Below, one piece after another: positions 1 through 5,476 of a DNA stretch of 10,186 bases. The stretch comes from Deltaproteobacteria bacterium. GTDB taxonomy: Bacteria > Desulfobacterota_C > Deferrisomatia > Deferrisomatales > JACRMM01. The stretch covers positions 1 to 10,186 of the forward strand of contig JACRCS010000352.1 of assembly GCA_016218905.1 (NCBI GenBank), given 5' to 3'. Position numbers and translations under genes: made by a program. A model generated the notes under the pieces. That model searched no databases. It was not told the origin of the DNA and saw only the letters and a program-made list of their open reading frames with translations. The first letter of the stretch is position 1; every line of letters begins with the position of its first letter.

Positions 1-131
1 AAGATCTCCCGCTTCAGGTCGTCCTGGCTCACCTGGATCTGGAGCCGCTCGTGCAGCCGGTCCAGGTAGACGCTCCGGTAGCCGCTCTGCCGGAGCTCCT
101 CGACGAGCCTCCTCCAGGTGGGCTCGGTCAT
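1..131 (-). CDS. Unrecognised protein, N-terminal 43 residues only (runs off the left edge)
   Basis: An open frame starts with ATG at 131-129 and is still open at the window edge, giving 43 complete codons. The peptide begins MTEPTWRRLVEELRQSGYRS and is rich in charged residues and leucine. It looks like a soluble helical segment, and no signal peptide or membrane segment is visible. Its ATG overlaps the TGA of the upstream metallopeptidase gene as ATGA (131-128), the usual arrangement for translational coupling, which is the main reason to accept it as a gene. I do not recognise the family from this fragment and assign no function. The remainder lies outside the window. Confidence 0.6.
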   Translation of the reverse strand, partial: MTEPTWRRLVEELRQSGYRSVYLDRLHERLQIQVSQDDLKREI

Positions 132-823
132 TCGTCCCTGCTTCCACCGAGGAGGCCTGAGCGGACGAGGAAGTAGATGAGCTGCATCACGGCCGCAACC
201 GCCGCTGCCACGTATGTCATGGCTGCTGCCGAGAGCACCCTCCTCGCCCCGGGCATCTCATCAGAGTACAGGATCCCCGCTCCCTCCAGCGCAGCCAGCG
301 CGCGTCGGCTGGCGTTGAACTCCACGGGGAGGGTGACCACCTGAAACAGGACCGCTGCCGTGAAGAGCAGCACACCGAACTTCACGAGCGCCAGCGCCTG
401 GATCATCATCCCGATGATGAGCAGCGGGAAGGCGAGATTCGAGCCGATCTGGGCCGCCGGCACCAGCGCCGCCCTCACCCTCATGGGCGCGTAGCCGCGC
501 GCATCCTGGAGCGCGTGTCCCGCCTCGTGGGCGGCGACTCCCACGGCCGCGAGGCTTGCCCGGGAGTAGACGTCCGGCGAGAGCCGCAGGACGCGCTCGC
601 GTGGATCGTAGTGGTCCCCGAGGAAGCCCTCGGTCACCTCGATCGAAACGTCGGAGAGCCCCCCGGTCCGGAGGATCTGGCGTGCGGCTTCCGCGCCGGT
701 GAGGTTCCGGCGGTTTCCGATCCCGCCGTACCGGCCAAAGGCCGACTTGACCCAGATTTGGGCCCCGATGGAGAGGAGGAGGGCAGGAGCGATCAGCACC
801 AGGTAGAGGGGGTCGAAGAACAT
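128..823 (-). CDS. Membrane zinc metallopeptidase, YugP family (Zn_peptidase_2)
   Basis: This is a predicted integral-membrane neutral zinc protease of 231 residues. What is visible: an N-terminus MFFDPLYLVLIAPALLLS that forms a membrane segment and matches the usual YugP-family opening (MFFDP); the zinc-binding motif HEAGH at residues 99-103 inside the stretch VAAHEAGHALQD; a hydrophobic region around 128-165; PVEFNASRRA near 166-175, which probably supplies the third (Glu) zinc ligand; and a last membrane segment near 205-222. The length is normal for the family. The frame can be opened upstream to a GTG at 850, but the ATG at 823 has GGAGG six bases upstream and gives the family's usual N-terminus, so I chose it. 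Substrates of this family are poorly known. The gene follows the OppF-like ATPase after 76 bases and overlaps the next gene by ATGA. The family call is firm; the biological role is not known. Confidence 0.9.
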   Translation of the reverse strand: MFFDPLYLVLIAPALLLSIGAQIWVKSAFGRYGGIGNRRNLTGAEAARQILRTGGLSDVSIEVTEGFLGDHYDPRERVLRLSPDVYSRASLAAVGVAAHEAGHALQDARGYAPMRVRAALVPAAQIGSNLAFPLLIIGMMIQALALVKFGVLLFTAAVLFQVVTLPVEFNASRRALAALEGAGILYSDEMPGARRVLSAAAMTYVAAAVAAVMQLIYFLVRSGLLGGSRDE

Positions 824-899
824 CCGAAACCTCCATAATGACAGTCCCACGCTAGTTCGCCAAGCAACCTAAGGGGCCGCCTCGCGAATGGCAAGGGGG
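824..899 (-). other. Short intergenic gap, no clear signal besides the ribosome binding site
   Basis: The 76 bases between the OppF-like gene and the metallopeptidase gene hold no convincing terminator: there is no GC stem followed by a T run. A TTGCCA hexamer at 895-890 on the minus strand could be a -35 element, but no matching -10 sits at a normal distance. Read-through from the upstream genes seems possible. Confidence 0.4.
830..834 (-). promoter_or_regulatory. Ribosome binding site of the YugP-family gene
   Basis: GGAGG on the minus strand lies six bases before the ATG at 823-821. It decides the start: the longer frame opening at GTG 850 has no comparable site and would add nine residues atypical for the family. 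Confidence 0.75.
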
Positions 900-1859
900 T
901 CATTCGTTCGAGGAGACCCGTGTGTGGCAGGACACCGCCCGCTCCTCGCCTGCGAGACGCAGAGGCGGAGCCGTCCGGCCGCACGCCGGAGCGGCCTCCG
1001 GACACCGGTCCCGAAACGCGCAGCCGGCGGAGGGCAGAGCCTCCGGCTCGCCGTCCGGGGAAGGCCCGCTCCCCCGAGCGGCCCGGCCGAGCAGGGGGAC
1101 CGCGTCCAGGAGAGAGCGCGTATACGGGTGCAGGGGACGCTCGAAGACCTCACACGCCTCGCCCACTTCGACGAGCCGGCCCCGGTACATGACCGCGATG
1201 CGGTCCGCGATGTGGCGAACGACGCGCAAGTCGTGGCTGATGAAGAGGTAGGTGAGGTGGCGCTGCTCCTTGAGCTCCTGGAGCAGATTGATCACCTGGG
1301 CCTGCACCGAGACGTCGAGCGCGGAGACCGGCTCGTCCGCGACGAGGACCGCCGGGTCCACCGCGAGCGCCCGGGCGATGCCGATCCGCTGCCGCTGGCC
1401 GCCGCTCAGCTCGTGGGGCAGGCGCGAGGCCATCTCCGGCGCCAGGCCCACCTGCGCCAGGAGCTCGTCGACCCGCCTCCGGCGGGCCGCTCCGTGGGAG
1501 AGCCGATGGATGATGAGCGGTTCGGAGAGGACCTCCTCGACCGTCATCCGCGGGTTCAGCGACCCCTGGGGATCCTGGAAGACGAGCTGGACCTCGCGCC
1601 GGAACGCGCGCACCTGCTGCCGGGAGAAGGCCCAGAGGTCGGCGTCTCGATAGAGGATCCTCCCCGCGTCGGGCCGTTCGAGGCGCAGGAGGAGGCGCGC
1701 GAGGGTGCTCTTGCCGCAGCCCGACTCCCCGACGAGCGCGAGCGTCTCGCCCTGCCGGAGCGTCAGGTCCACGCCTCCCACGGCGGGGAGCTCGGCCGAG
1801 CGGCGCCCCAAGCCGAGCCGCTTCCGGTAGGTGCGGCTCACGGACTCCAGGCGGAACAT
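900..1859 (-). CDS. oppF: Peptide ABC transporter ATP-binding protein, OppF/DppF type
   Basis: This is a cytoplasmic ATPase subunit of a di/oligopeptide (PepT-family) ABC importer, 319 residues long. Visible motifs in order: Walker A GESGCGKS at 44-51, Q-loop Gln95 in VFQDPQGS, signature LSGGQRQR at 151-158, Walker B VLVADE at 171-176 with catalytic Glu176, H-loop His209 in ISHD, and the oligopeptide-transporter C-terminal region with HPYTRSLL near 244-251. The tail holds four cysteines (280, 286, 293, 311), the conserved pattern of Opp/Dpp ATPases for which iron-sulfur cluster binding has been reported. The start is the ATG at 1859, sharing one base with the TGA of the OppD-like gene (TGATG). 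The frame is open further upstream, but only as out-of-phase readthrough of the OppD coding region. Substrate (peptide, nickel or other) cannot be told from the ATPase alone, so the oppF symbol marks a subfamily, not a proven substrate. Permease and binding-protein genes are not adjacent. Confidence 0.93.
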   Translation of the reverse strand: MFRLESVSRTYRKRLGLGRRSAELPAVGGVDLTLRQGETLALVGESGCGKSTLARLLLRLERPDAGRILYRDADLWAFSRQQVRAFRREVQLVFQDPQGSLNPRMTVEEVLSEPLIIHRLSHGAARRRRVDELLAQVGLAPEMASRLPHELSGGQRQRIGIARALAVDPAVLVADEPVSALDVSVQAQVINLLQELKEQRHLTYLFISHDLRVVRHIADRIAVMYRGRLVEVGEACEVFERPLHPYTRSLLDAVPLLGRAARGSGPSPDGEPEALPSAGCAFRDRCPEAAPACGRTAPPLRLAGEERAVSCHTRVSSNE

Positions 1860-2884
1860 CACGCCCGCACGCACCGCACGCCGTGGCCGGGGAGCTTCTC
1901 CTCCCAGGCCGGCAGCGCCTCGGCGCACCGCTCCACGGCGAGGGAGCAGCGATCGCGAAAAGGACAGCCGGAGGGGAGCTTCGACGGCGACGGCACGCTG
2001 CCCGGAATCGCCGGGAGGCGCCCCTTCCTCGGCACCAGCCCGTGGCCGGGCATGGAACCGAGCAGGCCGCGCGTGTAGGGGTGGAGGGGCGACCGGAAGA
2101 GCTCGGCGACCGCGGCCTCCTCCACGCAGTGGCCGCTGTACATGACGACGACGCGATCCGCGCTCTGAGCGACCACCGCGAGGTCGTGGGTGATGAGCAG
2201 CAGCGCCATCCCCCGCTCGCGGCGCAGCCGAAGGAGCAGCCCCAGGATTTGCGCCTGCACCCGGACGTCCAGCGCAGTCGTCGGCTCGTCGGCGATGAGG
2301 AGCTTCGGGCGGCAGGCCGTCGCGATGGCGATCATCACGCGCTGGCGCAGGCCGCCCGAGAGCTCTCCCGGGTAGGCGTGGAGGCGGCCCTCCGGGTCCG
2401 GCACTCCGACGTCCCGGAGGAGCTCGACGGCCCTGGCCCGGATCACGGCTCGGGGGATCCGGCCGTCGCGGGCGAGGGCCTCGCCGAGCTGGTAGCCCAC
2501 CGTGAAGACGGGATTGAGGCTCGCCGAGGGCTCCTGGAAGATCATGCCGATTTCGCGGCCCCGGAGCGCTCGGAGCTCGGAGGGCGAAAGAGTCGCCGTG
2601 TCTCGTCCTTGGAAGCGGATCTCCCCGGCCACCCGCCGCGCGGGCGGGCGCACCAGGCCGATTACGGAGAGGGCGGTGAGGCTCTTGCCGCACCCCGACT
2701 CGCCCACGAGCGCAACGGCCTCCCCCCGCGCGACGCGGAAGCCGACGCCTCGGACCGCCCGTACTTCCCCTTGCGGCGAGGGGAACGAGATGGCGAGCCC
2801 TTCGACTCGCAGGAGTTCGGCGGCTTCGAGGGGTACAGTTTCGGACGAGTAGGGGGGAGCGGTCGGGACACCGGAGGGGATCAT
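1859..2884 (-). CDS. oppD: Peptide ABC transporter ATP-binding protein, OppD/DppD type
   Basis: This is the partner ATPase of the OppF-like protein, 341 residues long. Visible motifs: Walker A GESGCGKS at 61-68, Q-loop Gln117 in [11 protein letters not shown], signature LSGGLRQR at 175-182, Walker B LLIADEP at 195-201 with Glu200, H-loop His233 in [12 protein letters not shown] at 268-275, and a C-terminal four-cysteine cluster (307, 313, 320, 338). The two ATPases would form the heterodimer that powers import through two permease subunits, none of which is encoded in the window. The ATG at 2884 overlaps the stop of the upstream MshEN-domain gene as ATGA (2884-2881), and GGAG lies only three bases before it, so coupling is likely. 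The first 20 or so residues ([14 protein letters not shown]) are low in structure and longer than usual before the core, so a slightly later start is possible. The family call is firm; the substrate is unknown. Confidence 0.93.
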   Translation of the reverse strand: MIPSGVPTAPPYSSETVPLEAAELLRVEGLAISFPSPQGEVRAVRGVGFRVARGEAVALVGESGCGKSLTALSVIGLVRPPARRVAGEIRFQGRDTATLSPSELRALRGREIGMIFQEPSASLNPVFTVGYQLGEALARDGRIPRAVIRARAVELLRDVGVPDPEGRLHAYPGELSGGLRQRVMIAIATACRPKLLIADEPTTALDVRVQAQILGLLLRLRRERGMALLLITHDLAVVAQSADRVVVMYSGHCVEEAAVAELFRSPLHPYTRGLLGSMPGHGLVPRKGRLPAIPGSVPSPSKLPSGCPFRDRCSLAVERCAEALPAWEEKLPGHGVRCVRA

Positions 2885-3564
2885 GAGCTCCGCTTCAGGG
2901 CTTCCTCCAAGTCGCGCGCGCTGATCACCCCCTTCTCTTCCAGGACGCGGATGAGGAGCCGGAGGACCTTCGACGCGTCGAGACCGTCGAGGGGCGACAG
3001 CGTCTTCTCGTCACCCCGATCGACCAGGACCATCTCGTCCGCAGCGGCGATCTTGGCGAGGTCTACCGTCTTCTCGTAGCCGTACTGCAGCTTCGGGCCC
3101 TTGCGCAGGTAGTACTCGTCGATCGCGCGCGTAATGGACGACTCCGCCGCGACCACGGGGCGGATGCTCACGCCGGTCTGAAACTGGATCTCGCTGATGG
3201 CGTCCAGGTTCGTCGGGTCGGACATGGCCAGGATGATCGTCTTCTTCCCCAGCTCCTCCTTGAGCGCGACGGGGATCACGTTGTACTTCTCCGCGATCCG
3301 GTGAGGCAGGGCCTGGATGGCGCGGGGGGCTATCTTCACCGCCCCGAGGTTCACGCTCGGCAGGCGCAGCTGCGTCGAGAGGCAGGCCAGCAGGTCCTCC
3401 TCCCGGACGAAGCCCATGCGCACGAGCGTGGAGCCCAGTTTCCCGCCCCAGGTCTTCTGGCTGTGGAGGGCGGCCGTGAGCTGCGACTCCGTGACGAGAC
3501 CGGCCGCGAGCAGGATCTCTCCGAGGCGTCTCTTTCGGGTCATGCCGGTCACAACCCCCTCCAT
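2881..3564 (-). CDS. Stand-alone MshEN (GspE N-terminal) domain protein, predicted c-di-GMP receptor
   Basis: The protein has 227 residues and no Walker motifs. It corresponds to the N-terminal MshEN/T2SSE_N domain of type II secretion and type IV pilus ATPases without the ATPase. The c-di-GMP-binding signature of this domain (two 24-residue motifs with a 5-residue spacer) is visible: motif 1 at 13-36 opens RLG and ends in Gln36, the spacer is KTWGG at 37-41, and motif 2 at 42-65 opens KLG and ends in Gln65, with the leucines in register. Residues 66-155 continue as the usual alpha/beta part (VNLG, YNVIPVALKE, MSDPTNLDAI). A linker follows, then a helical tail at 198-227 that resembles half of an MshEN motif. 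Possible starts are ATG 3564 (a G-rich run eight bases upstream), GTG 3552 and ATG 3543; GGAGG lies inside the frame just before the latter two. The gene lies 25 bases after the PhzF-family gene and overlaps the OppD-like gene by ATGA. The domain call is firm; c-di-GMP binding is inferred from the motif; control of the transporter is a hypothesis. Confidence 0.88.
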   Translation of the reverse strand: MEGVVTGMTRKRRLGEILLAAGLVTESQLTAALHSQKTWGGKLGSTLVRMGFVREEDLLACLSTQLRLPSVNLGAVKIAPRAIQALPHRIAEKYNVIPVALKEELGKKTIILAMSDPTNLDAISEIQFQTGVSIRPVVAAESSITRAIDEYYLRKGPKLQYGYEKTVDLAKIAAADEMVLVDRGDEKTLSPLDGLDASKVLRLLIRVLEEKGVISARDLEEALKRSS

Positions 3565-3589
3565 CCGCTATCCCCCAGATGGCGGTTTC

Positions 3590-4477
3590 TCACTCCGGTA
3601 GGCAAACCTCGCCTCTCAAGGCGACGACGGCGTGACCTCCCACGACGACCCCCGTCGGCTTTCCGGTTTGGCCGAGCGCCACGACCCGGGCCCGCCCGGG
3701 GCGCCCGCGCGCCTCGCCCTGGAGGAAGCTCACCGCCTTGCCGGGGCGGATGATCCCGTGGCGGAGGAGGTAGGCGCCGAGCGCCCCCGAAGAGCTCCCG
3801 TTGACGAGCTCCTCGTCGACCCCGGTTGCCGGCGCGAAATCCCGGCAGCGGAAGATCTCGGCCTCCTGGACGAAGGCGTACGTCGAGGCCGCGCCCGAGT
3901 GCCGGTTGAGGTCGGCGAGGCGCCGGCTGTCGGGCATGAGATCGTCCAACGCCTCGCTGCTCTCCAGCGGCACGATGAGGTGCCACTGTCCGGAGAAGGA
4001 GAGCTCCACGGGCAGGTCCTCCCGCACGTCCGACGGATCCGCCCCCAGGGCATCGAGCAGCTCTTCCGTCGAGCCCTTGAATTCCTGGAAGGCGGGCGGG
4101 GGCTGGGAGACGTCGACGCGGTACTCGTCGCCATCCCTGGCGATCTCCACCGGAAGGACCCCTGCGGCCGTCTCCACCCGCACTCTCGCCGGGCCTTCGC
4201 CGGTCGAGATCTCGCCCAGTTCGCGCAGGAGGGAGAGGCTCGCGACGAGCGCGTGGCCGGAGAAGGGCACCTCCTGCGTCGGCGTGAAGAACCGGAGCGA
4301 GACGTCTCCCTGGCGCGACGGGAGCACGAAGGCCGTCTCGGGGGCGTTGAGCTCGCGGGCGACGGCCAACATGTCGTCTTCAGACAATCCCCGCGCCAGA
4401 GGCACCACCCCCGCGGGGCTCCCCTGGAGCGCAGTCTGGGTGAACGCATCGACCTTGTAGATCGGACGCCGGGTCAT
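3590..4477 (-). CDS. PhzF family protein (diaminopimelate-epimerase fold isomerase)
   Basis: This 295-residue protein belongs to the PhzF family, named for the phenazine isomerase but mostly made up of cytoplasmic enzymes of unknown substrate. Visible: the N-terminal VDAFTQTALQGSPAGVV (9-25), the catalytic glutamate in NAPETAFV (Glu47), PFSGHALVAS with His75, and the second-half motif with SSSGALGAYLL near 228-238, then LQGEARGRPGRARV (252-265), which matches the usual QGxxxGRP turn. The length is normal. The motif that in most members reads EDPxTGSA is here EELVNGSS (222-229), so the acidic residue matching the phenazine enzyme's catalytic Asp is a glutamate at best. No phenazine genes are nearby, so phenazine synthesis is not implied. 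The start ATG at 4477 has GGAGG five bases upstream, and a promoter candidate lies at 4560-4531. It is the first gene of a probable operon with the MshEN-domain protein and the two ABC ATPases. Confidence 0.9.
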   Translation of the reverse strand: MTRRPIYKVDAFTQTALQGSPAGVVPLARGLSEDDMLAVARELNAPETAFVLPSRQGDVSLRFFTPTQEVPFSGHALVASLSLLRELGEISTGEGPARVRVETAAGVLPVEIARDGDEYRVDVSQPPPAFQEFKGSTEELLDALGADPSDVREDLPVELSFSGQWHLIVPLESSEALDDLMPDSRRLADLNRHSGAASTYAFVQEAEIFRCRDFAPATGVDEELVNGSSSGALGAYLLRHGIIRPGKAVSFLQGEARGRPGRARVVALGQTGKPTGVVVGGHAVVALRGEVCLPE

Positions 4478-4503
4478 CCTCTCCTCCCGAATAATGACGA
4501 AAC

Positions 4504-4517
4504 CGGTGATCTCACCG
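4504..4517. repeat. 14-bp inverted repeat just downstream of the predicted start of transcription
   Basis: CGGTGA and TCACCG flank a central TC, giving perfect six-base arms. It lies between the predicted start of transcription and the ribosome binding site of the PhzF-family gene, where an operator for a dimeric repressor could sit. Six-base arms can arise by chance in GC-rich DNA, so this is tentative. Confidence 0.35.
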
Positions 4518-4530
4518 CGAGATCGCCCCG

Positions 4531-4560
4531 ACTATGGCACAATCGGGCGGGAATTGCCAA
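4531..4560 (-). promoter_or_regulatory. Putative sigma70-type promoter for the PhzF-led operon
   Basis: On the minus strand, TTGGCA (4560-4555, four or five matches to TTGACA) is separated by 18 bases from CATAGT (4536-4531, four of six matches to TATAAT). TGC directly before the -10 makes it an extended -10. Transcription would start near 4524, about 47 bases before the ATG at 4477. The call rests on sequence match only. Confidence 0.5.
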
Positions 4561-4599
4561 GGCAGGACCCCGCGCGCTCCTCCGGGCGACGGGAGCGGG

Positions 4600-5433
4600 T
4601 CAGCCGAGAAGCCGTCCCGTGAGCCCCGTCGCCGCCGCCCAGGCGAGGATGGCCAGCGTTGCGAGCACGCAGCCGGTGGCCAGGCGTCGATGCCAAGCGT
4701 TCTCGCGTCCCCTCTCCTGGTACCCGAGCGCGGCCCCCAGCAGGAAGCCTGCGGCCATTCCGCCGCCGTGCGCCCAGTTGTCGATGCCGGGCATCACGAA
4801 CCCGAAGAGGAGGATGCCGAGCGCCCAGCCCCACACCCCGTGGAAGACGGCGTGGCCGTACGCGCCGCCGCGGCTCTTCCCGTAATAGAGGGCAGAGCCG
4901 ATCAGGCTGCACACGGCGCCCGACGCGCCCAACGTGAAGGGGGTGTGAGCGAGGTAGGAGACCATGAAGCCGAAGACGCCTCCCAGCGTGTAGAGGGTGA
5001 CCATGCGGGAGGCGCCGTACTCCCGGATCACCAGGGGCCCGATCTGCGCGAGCGCCATCATGTTGAAGACGATGTGGAGGACCCCACCGTGGAGGTAGTT
5101 GGCGGCGACGAGCGTCCACCAGCGGTGCATTCCCTCCAGGGCGAAGGTCCCGGTGGCGCCGAGGGCGAAGAGGCTCTCGTCGGAGGGCGAGAGCATCCGC
5201 AGGGGGTTGCCGGAGATCCCCGTCTTCGCCGGCACCAGCAGGAGGGAGAGGAGGTAGAAGAAGGCGTTCAGGTAGATGATGTCACGGATGACGTCGTCGG
5301 GGTGGGGCTGGAGGACTGCCGGGAAGTTCCGGCGCCACCGCTCTCCGGGACGGAGCAGCCCGCAGTGACGGCAGGCGTGCTCGTCCGAGCGGATGAGCTT
5401 GCGGCAGTTGGGACAGAGGATCGGCAGCCACAT
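4600..5433 (-). CDS. Rhomboid family intramembrane serine protease with N-terminal zinc ribbon
   Basis: The protein has 277 residues. Residues 7-24 carry two CxxC pairs (C7/C10 and C21/C24) in CPNCRKLIRSDEHACRHC, a small zinc-ribbon-like module predicted to be cytoplasmic. The rhomboid core follows, with hydrophobic segments near 50-68, 105-132, 145-162, 166-184, 195-215 and 221-238 and a last one near 250-268. Catalytic features are present: HGGVLHIVFN at 115-124 (the HxxxxHxxxN element), the nucleophile Ser171 in GASGAV, and the general-base His222 in DNWAHGGGMAAGF. Active protease function is therefore expected; the substrate is unknown. The ATG at 5433 keeps the zinc ribbon but has no strong Shine-Dalgarno. 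The gene follows the flavodiiron gene by 43 bases and is probably co-transcribed with it. No terminator with a T run follows it. Confidence 0.93.
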   Translation of the reverse strand: MWLPILCPNCRKLIRSDEHACRHCGLLRPGERWRRNFPAVLQPHPDDVIRDIIYLNAFFYLLSLLLVPAKTGISGNPLRMLSPSDESLFALGATGTFALEGMHRWWTLVAANYLHGGVLHIVFNMMALAQIGPLVIREYGASRMVTLYTLGGVFGFMVSYLAHTPFTLGASGAVCSLIGSALYYGKSRGGAYGHAVFHGVWGWALGILLFGFVMPGIDNWAHGGGMAAGFLLGAALGYQERGRENAWHRRLATGCVLATLAILAWAAATGLTGRLLG

Positions 5434-5476
5434 GTCGCTTCAGGACCGCCGCGCCCCGCGAGGAGAGCCCTCCGCC

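Noticed and set aside
824..850. GTG start at 850 for the YugP-family gene
   Set aside because: The nine extra residues precede the family's usual MFFDP start, and the GGAGG site fits the ATG at 823, not the GTG.
1860..2693. Upstream extension of the OppF-like frame to 597 codons
   Set aside because: The added 278 residues are an out-of-phase reading of the OppD gene, rich in Arg, Pro and Gly. The ABC domain begins normally at the ATG at 1859, which overlaps the OppD stop.
888..3079. Plus-strand open frames of about 400 codons across 888-2078 and 1883-3079
   Set aside because: They lie opposite the two ABC ATPase genes and the end of the MshEN gene, and have Arg/Pro/Ala-rich translations without motifs. 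They are GC-driven shadows.
3590..4477. Phenazine biosynthesis locus, suggested by the PhzF-family gene
   Set aside because: No other phenazine gene is present, and most PhzF-family members lie outside phenazine pathways. The altered active-site motif also argues against it.
4561..4599. Possible terminator after the rhomboid gene
   Set aside because: GCTCC and GGAGC can form a five-base stem with a long loop, but there is no T run after it and the stem is weak.
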